A stretch of 27,839 nucleotides of DNA from UBA2093 sp044340485. GTDB lineage: Bacteria > Actinomycetota > Acidimicrobiia > Acidimicrobiales > Ilumatobacteraceae. Location of the stretch: the NCBI GenBank assembly GCA_044340485.1, contig JBIITN010000025.1:1-27839 (forward strand), read 5' to 3'. The position numbers were made by a program, and so were the translations under genes. Positions 7,801 to 15,220 of this stretch are shown in pieces (positions within the stretch are counted from its first letter, which is position 1; every line of letters starts with the position of its first letter). The notes beneath the pieces were generated by a model. That model was given only the letters and a program-made list of their open reading frames with translations, ran no database searches and was not told the DNA's origin.

Positions 7801-9257
7801 TCGAGCCAGTGACGTGTTCGATCCACAGCGCGCAACCACTGCGTGTGGTGTTGTTGCAGAAAATCATCGGGGCATGGCTCAAAGGCAACATCAAGTTGCC
7901 ACAGTGACGTGATCTCATCGAGATGTGACCACACACCTTCGGCGAGTCCGGCTAGGTACGCAGCACCCATTGCGGTTGATTCTGGTGCAGTAGGACGCAA
8001 CACACGAACGCCCACAATGTCGGCTTGCATTTGGAGCATTGAATTCATCATGGCAGCGCCGCCATCAACACGAAGTTCTGACAATGTGATGCCGCGGGTT
8101 GCAGTCATTGCATCGATGACATCTTTGGTCTGAAACACCATGGCATCAATTGCTGCGCGCGCCACATGGGCTTTTGTTGTGCCGCGGGTAATTCCAAACA
8201 TTGCGCCACGAGCGTGTGGATCCCACCATGGACTGCCAAGTCCGGTGAATGCAGGGACAAAAAAGACACCGTCGGAATCTGGCACCGTAGACGCCAGCGC
8301 TTCTATTTCTGATGAAGACGCGATGATGCCCAGCCCATCACGCAACCATTGCACTGCAGCGCCAGTGACAAAAATAGAGCCCTCAAACGCATACGTCGGT
8401 TTATCGCCTATGAGCCACGCAACTGTGGTCAACATGCCGTCATGAACACCTGGCCATTCATGTCCAACATTCATCAGCACAAAGCTTCCCGTGCCGTATG
8501 TGTTTTTTGCCATGCCCGGTTTTGTGCACGCTTGGCCAAATAGTGCTGCTTGTTGATCGCCTGCAATGCCGGAAATGGGAATGCCGTCTGCAATTCCGGT
8601 GACGCCACGTGTTGTTCCCACACGACCAGAAGAGGAAACAATGTCTGGTAGTGCAGACATTGGAATGTCAAACAACGCACACATATCGTCGCTCCAACGC
8701 AGCGTCGTGATGTCGCACAACATCGTGCGACTCGCATTTGAGACATCAGTGACAAAAGATGAGCCAGAAGTGAGATTCCATGCAATCCATGAATCGATGG
8801 TTCCCAACCCCAGATTGCCATCGCGGGGAATGTCTGTGTTCTGTAGTAGCCACGCCATTTTGCTTGCTGAAAAGTACGGGTCAAGAACAAGACCGGTAGT
8901 GGCCCGTACAAGTGGAAGATGTGGAGACAATTTCTCACACATGTTCGTTGTGCGACGGTCTTGCCAGACAATTGCTCGCCCATAAGGTTCACCAGTTGCC
9001 GTATTCCACGCAACGACGGTTTCACGTTGATTGGTAATACCAATGGCAGCAATTGGTTGATTGATGTGTCGTGCGACATCTACCAACGTGGCATGTACTG
9101 CATCCCAAATATCTTGCGGATCATGCTCTACCCATCCTGGTTGGGGAAAGTATTGCGGGAACTCTCGATATGAGGCAATTGATGGCGTGCCGTTGTCGAA
9201 CACCGCGCGCGTGCGAACACCGGTAGTGCCCGCGTCGATTGCGAGCACAACGCTCAC
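7797..9257 (-). CDS. glpK: Glycerol kinase
   Basis: GlpK phosphorylates glycerol to sn-glycerol 3-phosphate for lipid synthesis or catabolism. The 486-residue FGGY-family protein opens with VVLAIDAGTTGVRTRAVFD, has the glycerol-binding ITNQRETVVAWN and IVWQDRRT segments, SGIAGDQQAALFGQ, KNTYGTGSFVLMN, and the C-terminal FFVPAFTGLGSPWWDPHARGAMFG plus LRVDGGAAMMNSMLQ signatures. These favour glycerol over other FGGY sugars. The GTG start overlaps the stop of the upstream phosphatase gene by 4 bases, and its stop lies within the third copy of the 30-bp repeat. No glpF or glpD adjoins. The length is slightly below the usual ~500. Confidence 0.94.
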   Translation of the reverse strand: MSVVLAIDAGTTGVRTRAVFDNGTPSIASYREFPQYFPQPGWVEHDPQDIWDAVHATLVDVARHINQPIAAIGITNQRETVVAWNTATGEPYGRAIVWQDRRTTNMCEKLSPHLPLVRATTGLVLDPYFSASKMAWLLQNTDIPRDGNLGLGTIDSWIAWNLTSGSSFVTDVSNASRTMLCDITTLRWSDDMCALFDIPMSALPDIVSSSGRVGTTRGVTGIADGIPISGIAGDQQAALFGQACTKPGMAKNTYGTGSFVLMNVGHEWPGVHDGMLTTVAWLIGDKPTYAFEGSIFVTGAAVQWLRDGLGIIASSSEIEALASTVPDSDGVFFVPAFTGLGSPWWDPHARGAMFGITRGTTKAHVARAAIDAMVFQTKDVIDAMTATRGITLSELRVDGGAAMMNSMLQMQADIVGVRVLRPTAPESTAMGAAYLAGLAEGVWSHLDEITSLWQLDVAFEPCPDDFLQQHHTQWLRAVDRTRHWLD

Positions 9258-10081
9258 AACAAAGAATCCGATTCGCTGTCACCCAAAGCGATAGTGGCGT
9301 CAGTAATCAATGCAACAAGTTCTTTGTGCACACCAGGCGTTGATGCAAGAACTTCGCGTGGCTCCATCACGCCACCAGAGAAATTCGTGATGATTGCCCC
9401 GGCTTCTGTTGCGATAATTCCGCCGGCCACGAGGTCCCACGGATGTAAGAACTCTTCGAAGTAGGCGTCAAGTCGGCCACACGCCACAAAACACAGGTCG
9501 ATCGCGGCAGCACCAAAACGCCGAACATCTCGAACTTTGTGCACCATGTTGGCCACTCGACGTGCTTGTCGGAGGCGACGCTCGGGTGCATAACTAAAGC
9601 CGGTGCACACCAATGCATCCGTCAACAATGAATTGTCTCGTACGGAAATCTTTTCGCCATTCACGAATGCCCCAAGACCACGCGCGCCTGTGAACATTTC
9701 ACCAAGTGCTGGCACATAGACCGCACCAGCGAGGGGGCCTTCATTATCAACCACACCAATTGAGACGGCCCAGTTTGGAAGATCAAAATAGAAATTGGTG
9801 GTGCCGTCAATGGGGTCGATGTACCACGTGAGTCCAGATGTTCCTTGATCACTTGCGCCTTCTTCGCCAACAATTGCATCGTGTGGGCGTGCATTGCGTA
9901 GACCATTCGTGATGACGTTTTCACACACGTGATCAAACTCAGTCACCATGTCAGTGCTGGTTGATTTTGTTCGCACTTCCGACAGCCCTGCCTTACGGCC
10001 AGCAAGTGCAAGATCTCCGGCTTCGCGAGCAAGTGCTTCGGCGAGATCACACAGCGCTCGTCTTTCGAAAAGAGAGATCAT
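9254..10081 (-). CDS. Inositol monophosphatase-family phosphatase
   Basis: A magnesium-dependent, lithium-sensitive type phosphatase of the IMPase/FBPase superfamily. The 275-residue protein has GEEGAS (72-77), the metal-binding DPIDGTTNF (89-97) and the C-terminal HPWDLVAGGIIATEAGA. These give the two-metal site that hydrolyses inositol 1-phosphate or related sugar phosphates; histidinol phosphate and fructose bisphosphate are other known substrates of the fold. ATG at 10081 is preferred over 10102 because it makes a 4-base ATGA overlap with the upstream small gene. With a PimB'-like gene in the same window, supply of myo-inositol for inositol lipids is a plausible role, but the two are 5 kb apart and on opposite strands. 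Confidence 0.9.
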   Translation of the reverse strand: MISLFERRALCDLAEALAREAGDLALAGRKAGLSEVRTKSTSTDMVTEFDHVCENVITNGLRNARPHDAIVGEEGASDQGTSGLTWYIDPIDGTTNFYFDLPNWAVSIGVVDNEGPLAGAVYVPALGEMFTGARGLGAFVNGEKISVRDNSLLTDALVCTGFSYAPERRLRQARRVANMVHKVRDVRRFGAAAIDLCFVACGRLDAYFEEFLHPWDLVAGGIIATEAGAIITNFSGGVMEPREVLASTPGVHKELVALITDATIALGDSESDSLL

Positions 10082-10350
10082 CGTGATGCCAACTCGCGCC
10101 ATTCTCCAAGAGCGCGCAATACGAGAACTGACACAATTGCAGTACCCGCTGCGGCGCTAACACTGCCGATGAAGATCCCGAGCCCGAGTGCAAGGCCGCA
10201 ACTGCCGGTGCATTGGATGTCGGCAAGCGCGTAACCGATAAGGCCGCCAGCAGCACCGCCGACACAGATCGCGATAAAAGCCAAAATACGTGCAGTCGAG
10301 GAGGGAAGCGCCGAGAGCGTGGAGTTATCCGAAGTCGTCACGGCCACCAT
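10078..10350 (-). CDS. Small two-helix membrane protein
   Basis: The 90-residue product is not recognised. It has two glycine-rich hydrophobic segments, about residues 22-44 (ILAFIAICVGGAAGGLIGYAL) and 53-80 (LALGLGIFIGSVSAAAGTAIVSVLVL), with a CTGSC pair of cysteines in the connecting loop and a short charged tail. GGAG at 10358-10361 (read on the minus strand) sits 7 bases before the ATG and supports this start. Its stop overlaps the IMPase-family start, making it the first gene of a three-gene operon with glpK. The glycine content resembles small membrane-embedded proteins but no function follows. Confidence 0.75.
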   Translation of the reverse strand: MVAVTTSDNSTLSALPSSTARILAFIAICVGGAAGGLIGYALADIQCTGSCGLALGLGIFIGSVSAAAGTAIVSVLVLRALGEWRELASR

Positions 10351-10363
10351 CGTAGGGCTCCAC

Positions 10364-10369
10364 TAACGT
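10364..10369 (+). promoter_or_regulatory. Possible -10 element in the 29-bp divergent gap before dinB
   Basis: TAACGT matches the TANNNT actinobacterial -10 pattern and ends 10 bases before the GTG start of dinB, which would give a nearly leaderless message. No convincing -35 is seen, and the whole divergent gap (10351-10379) is too short for two separate full promoters, so the minus-strand operon probably initiates within dinB. No LexA-like palindrome was seen here. Confidence 0.25.
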
Positions 10370-10379
10370 CAGACACATC

Positions 10380-11678
10380 GTGGGTTCGCAACGTTTCATC
10401 TTGCATGTTGACATGGACGCGTTTTATGTCTCCGTTGAGTTGTTGAGACATCCTGAGTTGGTTGGCCAACCCGTGGTGGTGGGGGCCAGTGGAAATAGAG
10501 GAGTTGTGGCTGCGGCCTCGTATGAGGCTCGACAGTTTGGAGTGCACTCGGCAATGGCGTCGTCACGCGCGCGAAATCTTTGTCCTCACGCTGTGTTTTT
10601 GTCGCCAGATCACGGGCACTATGCGGCAGTAGGAGAACAGGTGGTGCAATTGCTGACCACGTACACGCCGCTCGTTGAACAGCTGTCTATTGATGAATCA
10701 TTTCTCGATGTCACGGGAAGTCAAAACTTGTTGGGCTCTCCCGTTGACATCGCGTGGAAGATCAGACAAGACATTGCAGACACATGCAAACTGTCATGCA
10801 GTATTGGTATTGCGCCAAACAAATTCCTGGCCAAGCTCGCATCAGAACATGCAAAACCCCGCGCAACAGCGCAACGCATTGATCCTGGCCATCAAGTGTT
10901 TGAGGTGAAACACGGTCACGAACTGGAATTTCTGCATCCGCTATCTGTATCTGCATTGTGGGGTGTTGGACCCGCAACAAAAGAGAAACTTGCACGCATT
11001 GGTATTAACACCGTTGGACAATTAGCAGAGTGCGACGAACAGCTATTGCAGCACGCACTTGGCAACGCTCACGGAAGCCACCTTTTTGCGTTGTCACACG
11101 GCATCGATGATCGACCAGTTGAACCAGAACGAAGTGCAAAATCGATTGGCAACGAAGAGACATTTTCAACTGATCTCCACTCTGTAGGAGAACTTCGTCC
11201 ACATCTCGTGCGGCTCTGCGAATCAGTAGCACGACGAGTTCGTGCCAGCGGACTTATCGCATTGACGTTGACATTGAAAGTGAAGTTCTCCACGTTTCAC
11301 ACCATTACGCGGTCAGTGACAACGCGCGACGGGATTTCTACTGCTCCAGCGATGGTGGAAGTGTTGTCGTCATTGCTTGAAGATATTGACCCTTCTCAAG
11401 GTGTTCGATTGCTGGGAGTGCATGCCTCCAAGTTGGTGGACGCCTCAGGTCACGGACAGCAACAAACACTGTTCGATGTATCCGAATCCGACAGCAACAG
11501 CACCGATGCCTCATCAGCAGATAGAGCCGCATCTGTAGAGATTCAATGGAGTGAGGCATCACAGGCGGTGGACTCCATCGTTGCCAAATTTGGACGAAGT
11601 GCGATTCGTCCAGCGAGTGCAATTGGCTCAGAGGACGCGGGGGAGAACCCATTTGGACCCAAAGCAGTAGATGAGTGA
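10380..11678 (+). CDS. dinB: DNA polymerase IV (Y family)
   Basis: Translesion polymerase that copies past damaged bases. The 432-residue protein begins HVDMDAFYVSVE with catalytic Asp11, continues with SYEARQFGVHSAM (fingers, about 47-59), and LSIDESFLDV with catalytic Asp105-Glu106. The little-finger domain runs from about 245 to 355. QQTLF at 361-365 fits the sliding-clamp-binding pentapeptide, but it is followed by a 67-residue tail containing VDSIVAKFGRSAIRPASAI, a C-terminal block found in many actinobacterial Pol IV proteins. GTG 10380 is the only start that keeps the family N-terminus. It stands first in the local plus-strand series and divergent to the membrane-protein operon. Confidence 0.94.
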   Translation: MGSQRFILHVDMDAFYVSVELLRHPELVGQPVVVGASGNRGVVAAASYEARQFGVHSAMASSRARNLCPHAVFLSPDHGHYAAVGEQVVQLLTTYTPLVEQLSIDESFLDVTGSQNLLGSPVDIAWKIRQDIADTCKLSCSIGIAPNKFLAKLASEHAKPRATAQRIDPGHQVFEVKHGHELEFLHPLSVSALWGVGPATKEKLARIGINTVGQLAECDEQLLQHALGNAHGSHLFALSHGIDDRPVEPERSAKSIGNEETFSTDLHSVGELRPHLVRLCESVARRVRASGLIALTLTLKVKFSTFHTITRSVTTRDGISTAPAMVEVLSSLLEDIDPSQGVRLLGVHASKLVDASGHGQQQTLFDVSESDSNSTDASSADRAASVEIQWSEASQAVDSIVAKFGRSAIRPASAIGSEDAGENPFGPKAVDE

Positions 11679-11744
11679 CGGAAAAGACCGGAGTTGTTGA
11701 CATCGCGCGTTGAGTTCTGGTCCAGAAGGTGGAAAGATGTGGAC

Positions 11745-12098
11745 GTGGCATTGTCAGACGAAGAGCAACGCATCCTTCGCGAGATCGAAGAGCAATTGCA
11801 GACCGACGAGCGTTTTGCTCAGGCGGTCTCACCGTCTGGTCTGTACCGCCACTCCGCTCGCACAATGCGATGGGCGATTCTCGGAGTACTCGCTGGGTTA
11901 GTCGTCATGGTTCTTGCTTTGCAGGTTCATTTTTTGCTCGCCTTCGGTGGCTTCTTGTGGATGCTTGGATGCGCACTCGTGATCGAACGTCAAGTGCGTC
12001 TCATCGGTAAAGCTGGTGTACAAGACATCGCACAGTCTTTGCGCGGAGCACGCGCTAGCGGATCATCGCGTCTTCGCGATCGTTTTCCGCGCCCATAA
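11745..12098 (+). CDS. DUF3040 membrane protein
   Basis: The N-terminus ALSDEEQRILREIEEQLQTD is the hallmark of DUF3040, a small actinobacterial membrane protein family of unknown function; it usually reads M-x-LS-x-x-EQ-x-L-x-x-IE. The 117-residue product has a charged N-terminal helix, two closely spaced hydrophobic stretches (about 46-64 and 67-85) and a basic C-terminus (RARASGSSRLRDRFPRP). GTG at 11745 is chosen for the family start and for the purine-rich AAGGTGGAAAG at 11726-11736; GTG 11739 is an alternative. It lies 66 bases after dinB, a neighbour pair seen in other actinobacteria, which supports the call. Confidence 0.88.
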   Translation: MALSDEEQRILREIEEQLQTDERFAQAVSPSGLYRHSARTMRWAILGVLAGLVVMVLALQVHFLLAFGGFLWMLGCALVIERQVRLIGKAGVQDIAQSLRGARASGSSRLRDRFPRP

Positions 12099-12120
12099 CA
12101 TCCCACTACTGTGTGGAAGC

Positions 12121-13341
12121 ATGAACCCCACATACAGCCCTGACGCCGAATCATTCCGACTTACCGTTCGTGAGTTTTTGAAAGATGAACTGCCTGCCGG
12201 GTGGAAGGGAATGGGTCGCCTCGGTCCTGACGAAGTGCGCGATTTCATGTCGCACTGGCGCATCACGCTAGGAAAGTCTGGATATCTCGCTGCCGGTTGG
12301 CCTGCCGAATACGGCGGTGGTGGTATGTCCGAACTTGAGCAAGTAATCATTGCAGAAGAGTTCGCGCGCGCAGGTGTGCCAACTGGTGGACCAAACGACG
12401 TGTTCAACATTCACATGCTGGGCAACACATTGTTGCGATGGGGCTCTGAAGAGCAAAAGAAATATCATTTACCACGTTTATTGAATAACGAAGACGTCTA
12501 CTGCCAAGGGTTCAGCGAGCCAAATGCCGGATCAGACCTCAGCAATCTTGGTTTAAAAGGTGTGCTTGATGGTGATCAATGGATATTGAATGGCCAAAAG
12601 ATCTGGACCAGTGCTGGACATTTGGCAGACCACATTTTCACCCTTGCGCGTACAGACGCCGATGCACCTCGCCATAAAGGAATCAGTTTCCTTCTTGTTG
12701 AAATGCGCCAGCCTGGAATTGAAGTACGGCCCATCAAGATGATTTCGGGTGAGAGCGAATTCAACGAAGTTTTTTATACCGATGCAACAACACATAAAGA
12801 CAACGTTGTTGGAGGCATCAACAATGGTTGGGCCGTCGCCATGACATTGCTGGGATTTGAACGTGGTTCTTCCGCAGCAACAATGCCGATTCGCTATCAA
12901 GCTGAAATGGATCGGTTAATGCTTCTTGCAAAAGAGCGAGGTGCCGACAAGGACCCTGTTATTCGTCAACGCTTGATGAAGTGTTACGAGCAAGTGCGCA
13001 TCATGCGTTTTCTTGGTATGCGTCAATTGACAAAGTATCTCGCCGGACATCATCCAGGCCCAGACGCAGGCATGTTCAAGTTGTATTGGAGTGAATACCA
13101 CAAGATCGTGACCGAGCTCAGCCTCGACATCATTGGTGCTGATGCAATGGCGCCAACTGGTCAATTGCCACAAACTTCGTTTGGAGCAGACTTTGAAGGA
13201 GCACCAAATTCCACCAACAGTTGGGTAGGCACATTTTTGAACGCTCGTGCGGGAACTATTTATGCCGGTTCATCCCAGATCCAGCGAAACATCGTGGGTG
13301 AAATGGTTCTCGGGCTTCCCAAGGAGCCGCGCGCCACATGA
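12121..13341 (+). CDS. Acyl-CoA dehydrogenase (FadE-like)
   Basis: FAD enzyme that introduces an alpha-beta double bond in an acyl-CoA. The 406-residue protein shows the N-terminal helical domain with GWPAEYGGGGMSELEQVI, the FAD-binding GFSEPNAGSDLSNL and LNGQKIWTSAGHLAD, and the C-terminal QRNIVGEMVLGLPKEPR. The usual catalytic glutamate position in medium-chain enzymes (IYEGTSQIQ) is Ala382 here (IYAGSSQIQ); instead Glu247 in LLGFERGSS aligns with the base of isovaleryl-CoA dehydrogenase. It resembles mycobacterial FadE proteins of sterol or branched-chain breakdown, so the substrate is open. ATG 12121 is preceded by GGAAG at only one base distance. It is cotranslated with the next small gene. 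Confidence 0.9.
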   Translation: MNPTYSPDAESFRLTVREFLKDELPAGWKGMGRLGPDEVRDFMSHWRITLGKSGYLAAGWPAEYGGGGMSELEQVIIAEEFARAGVPTGGPNDVFNIHMLGNTLLRWGSEEQKKYHLPRLLNNEDVYCQGFSEPNAGSDLSNLGLKGVLDGDQWILNGQKIWTSAGHLADHIFTLARTDADAPRHKGISFLLVEMRQPGIEVRPIKMISGESEFNEVFYTDATTHKDNVVGGINNGWAVAMTLLGFERGSSAATMPIRYQAEMDRLMLLAKERGADKDPVIRQRLMKCYEQVRIMRFLGMRQLTKYLAGHHPGPDAGMFKLYWSEYHKIVTELSLDIIGADAMAPTGQLPQTSFGADFEGAPNSTNSWVGTFLNARAGTIYAGSSQIQRNIVGEMVLGLPKEPRAT

Positions 13342-13595
13342 TGTCGAAGGGCGTTGTCTGGGCTGTTCTGCGTCGGCCGTCTCTGTGGGGAACAGCCATG
13401 GTTCAACTGGCGCGACTTGCCCCTACGGGATGGTGGAAACGCTGGCCTTTTCTGCCCCGTCCAAGTGCTGACTATCTCGACTTTCGCTATGTCACCCAAT
13501 ACGGCGGACAACACGGAGCACCACAGGCGCCCATTCGTAGTGAAGATGTGCTGGACTATCTCAGATGGTGCAAAGAATGGAATCGCACGCGATGA
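13338..13595 (+). CDS. Small conserved-looking protein of unknown function
   Basis: The 85-residue product begins with a hydrophobic/basic helix (VVWAVLRRPSLWGTAMVQLARL), followed by the tryptophan- and proline-rich WWKRWPFLPRPSADYLDFRYVTQYGG and a C-terminal helix IRSEDVLDYLRWCKEWN. This pattern resembles a small actinobacterial protein family that I cannot name. The start ATG overlaps the dehydrogenase stop (ATGA), which supports translation and a linked role. It has no clear signal peptide; membrane attachment through the N-terminal helix is possible. Confidence 0.75.
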   Translation: MMSKGVVWAVLRRPSLWGTAMVQLARLAPTGWWKRWPFLPRPSADYLDFRYVTQYGGQHGAPQAPIRSEDVLDYLRWCKEWNRTR

Positions 13596-13673
13596 TGTAC
13601 GTCATGACCGCTGACAAAACACTCGCCCCGCAGAGCGATGCTGCTCGCCCCCGCGAGAGACGGCGGTAGTCAC

Positions 13674-14171
13674 ATGAAGAGCGCGCTCGTACTTAACGCT
13701 ACGTACGAACCGCTCAGTGTCGTCTCATGGCGTCGCGCCGTTTGCCTAGTGCTTGCCGACAAAGCCGACATCGTTGAAGAAAGCGATGAACAGTTTCGTG
13801 CCGAACGATTTGCAATGAGCGCACCTACGGTCATTCGCTTGCGCTATGTCGTAAAAGTCCCATATCGACGACATACAGCATTGTCTCGACGTGCGGTGTT
13901 CCAGCGAGACAATCATCGTTGTGCCTATTGCGGTGATCATGCTGACAGCATCGATCATGTATTGCCACGTTCACGTGGCGGCAAGAACGTGTGGGAAAAT
14001 GTCACGGCAGCGTGTCGTCCATGCAATTTGCGAAAGCGAGATCGTACGCCAGAAGAGGCAGGCATGGCGTTATTGGTGAAGCCTCACGCGCCACGAGAGC
14101 TTGCGTGGATAAGTTTTTCGGTCACTCGGGTTCCAGAAGAGTGGAAACCATACTTGGCTCAAGCCAGTTGA
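13674..14171 (+). CDS. HNH endonuclease domain protein
   Basis: A 165-residue actinobacterial HNH protein. The N-terminal domain SALVLNATYEPLSVVSWRRAVCLVLADKA is typical of a chromosomal, non-intron family. The HNH fold follows with zinc cysteines C83-x2-C86 and C114-x2-C117, the catalytic pair Asp94-His95 in DSIDHVLPRSRGG, and Asn109 in WENVTAACRPCN. Length agrees with the family. ATG 13674 was taken because MKSALVLNATYEPL is the family start; upstream in-frame sequence to 13638 lacks similarity. A weak purine stretch (GGCGGTAG) precedes it. The cellular role of this family is not established; it is not next to a restriction methylase or integrase, so defence is unsupported. Confidence 0.9.
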   Translation: MKSALVLNATYEPLSVVSWRRAVCLVLADKADIVEESDEQFRAERFAMSAPTVIRLRYVVKVPYRRHTALSRRAVFQRDNHRCAYCGDHADSIDHVLPRSRGGKNVWENVTAACRPCNLRKRDRTPEEAGMALLVKPHAPRELAWISFSVTRVPEEWKPYLAQAS

Positions 14172-14197
14172 GTCATCGATCTCAGACGATTATCTAC

Positions 14198-14238
14198 AAC
14201 ACTGATCAGCAAAAACACTGATCAACAAAAACACTGAT
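14198..14238. repeat. 2.6-copy 16-bp tandem repeat
   Basis: The unit AACACTGATCARCAAA occurs at 14198-14213 and 14214-14229, with a partial third copy at 14230-14238. It lies in the A+T-rich gap between the HNH gene and the ligase-family gene, 29 bases before the latter's start. Each unit contains TGATCA, a 6-base palindrome (lost in the third). It could be an operator array or simple slippage; nothing further is shown. Confidence 0.8.
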
Positions 14239-14266
14239 ACTCAAATATGCCGATATACATACAGCA

Positions 14267-14965
14267 ATGAAGAGGCAGTTGCATGAGTGGCAGTTGCATG
14301 AGTGGCAAGGTAGTCCACGTGATTTTCATTCTCGCGACTTGCCGATGGCAACAGCATTGTGGCTCGTTCGCACTAATACTCCGGCAATAGTTCTCGGTTC
14401 ATCGCAACGCAAAGATGTTGTTGATGAGGTTGCAGCTCACGATGCAGGTTTTGACACTTTCGTACGACGCACTGGTGGCGGGGCAGTGCTGGTCGACGAC
14501 ACCGCAGTGTGGATTGACGTGACACTGCCTCGTGACCACAGCCACTGGACAGACGATGTCAGTACCAGCATGTTGTGGTTAGGAGAGGCATGGGAGAGGG
14601 TGTTGTCACATTTTGCAAACACCACTCCTGTTGTGGTGCACCGTGGTGCAATGGTGAGAAGTGTTGTGTCTGATGCGGTGTGTTTTGCGGGCCGCGCACC
14701 AGGTGAAGTGTGTATTGCAGACAAAAAGGTTGGCACCAAGAAGATTGTCGGCATTAGTCAGCGTCGTTCTCGCGACGGAGCTCGATTTCAATGCGTTGTG
14801 TATACGCGCTGGTCATCGCAGTGGATGGATCTTGTCACGGGGTACGACCTCACGGATGCAGACATAATGAATGCATCTCAATCGGGTTGTGGTCTTTACG
14901 ATCTTGGTGTTAGTGCATCACCTGAACAAATTGCATCGGCTCTTGCCCAGCAGTTGAATCACTGA
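14267..14965 (+). CDS. Lipoate/biotin protein ligase-family protein
   Basis: Member of the BPL/LplA/LipB fold. The 232-residue protein carries the family core RRTGGGAVLVDDTAVWIDV (from residue 67), a conserved lysine in TKKIVGISQRR (Lys158-159, equivalent to the lipoyl-AMP-contacting lysine) and an N-terminal WQGSPRDFHSRDLP...LGSSQ region. It lacks the C-terminal accessory domain of full LplA, so it may need a partner, act as an octanoyl/lipoyl transferase, or use another substrate. The first codons include an in-frame 15-bp duplication giving QLHEWQLHEWQ. No clear ribosome binding site precedes ATG 14267, so the exact start is uncertain. It is the last gene before the mraZ control region. 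Confidence 0.82.
   Translation: MKRQLHEWQLHEWQGSPRDFHSRDLPMATALWLVRTNTPAIVLGSSQRKDVVDEVAAHDAGFDTFVRRTGGGAVLVDDTAVWIDVTLPRDHSHWTDDVSTSMLWLGEAWERVLSHFANTTPVVVHRGAMVRSVVSDAVCFAGRAPGEVCIADKKVGTKKIVGISQRRSRDGARFQCVVYTRWSSQWMDLVTGYDLTDADIMNASQSGCGLYDLGVSASPEQIASALAQQLNH
14274..14303. repeat. In-frame 15-bp tandem duplication
   Basis: GGCAGTTGCATGAGT occurs twice head to tail (14274-14288, 14289-14303) inside the first codons of the ligase-family gene, duplicating five residues (QLHEW). The two copies are identical, which suggests a recent slippage event. Confidence 0.9.
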
Positions 14966-15062
14966 TTTCCACGTTTGCCATTCCGCGCGACATCGGCGAG
15001 ATGAGGCCCTCACTGACTTCTGTGTTTGCGGACTCCTTTTGCCAATTCCAGCCGGAGCCGCG

Positions 15063-15168
15063 TGGGCTTTGTGGGGCGGCCGTGCGGGGTCGGTGGGGCT
15101 GGTGGGGCTGCTGGGGAAAGATGTGGGGATTTGTGGGGAAAAATGGTTGACAGTGGGGGGTAGTGGGG
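15063..15168 (+). promoter_or_regulatory. Array of TGGGG boxes, candidate MraZ operator
   Basis: TGGGG begins at 15124, 15134, 15154 and 15164, with degenerate TGGTT at 15144, an exact 10-base period. E. coli MraZ binds TGGGN repeats separated by 5 bases, the same geometry, and mraZ is the gene that follows. The -35 element overlaps the degenerate box, so binding would block the promoter and give autoregulation. Further boxes upstream at 15063, 15072, 15094, 15103 and 15112 follow a 9-base period. The same strand holds nine runs of four or more G. Confidence 0.72.
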
Positions 15169-15176
15169 ATTATGGT
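15147..15176 (+). promoter_or_regulatory. mraZ/dcw promoter
   Basis: TTGACA at 15147-15152 is a perfect -35 hexamer; TATGGT at 15171-15176 is a good -10, with an 18-base spacer. Transcription would begin near 15183, about 38 bases before the mraZ GTG. It is the strongest housekeeping-type promoter I see in the window and lies inside the TGGGG array. Confidence 0.72.
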
Positions 15177-15180
15177 GATC

Positions 15181-15207
15181 TCCGTGGGACGGCGGGCGTC
15201 TCACGGA
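15181..15207 (+). promoter_or_regulatory. Hairpin in the mraZ 5' untranslated region
   Basis: TCCGTGGGACG (15181-15191) pairs with CGTCTCACGGA (15197-15207) over 11 positions, including one G-U, around the loop GCGGG. It starts at the predicted transcription start and ends just before the likely ribosome binding site GGAG (15210-15213). No T-tract follows, so a terminator is unlikely; message stabilisation or control of mraZ translation are possible. Confidence 0.55.
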
Positions 15208-15220
15208 GCGGAGAACCACA

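Noticed and set aside
13674..14171. HNH gene as a homing endonuclease, mobile element or restriction enzyme.
   Set aside because: There is no intron, intein, integrase, methylase or insertion boundary around it, and its N-terminal domain matches a stable actinobacterial chromosomal family.
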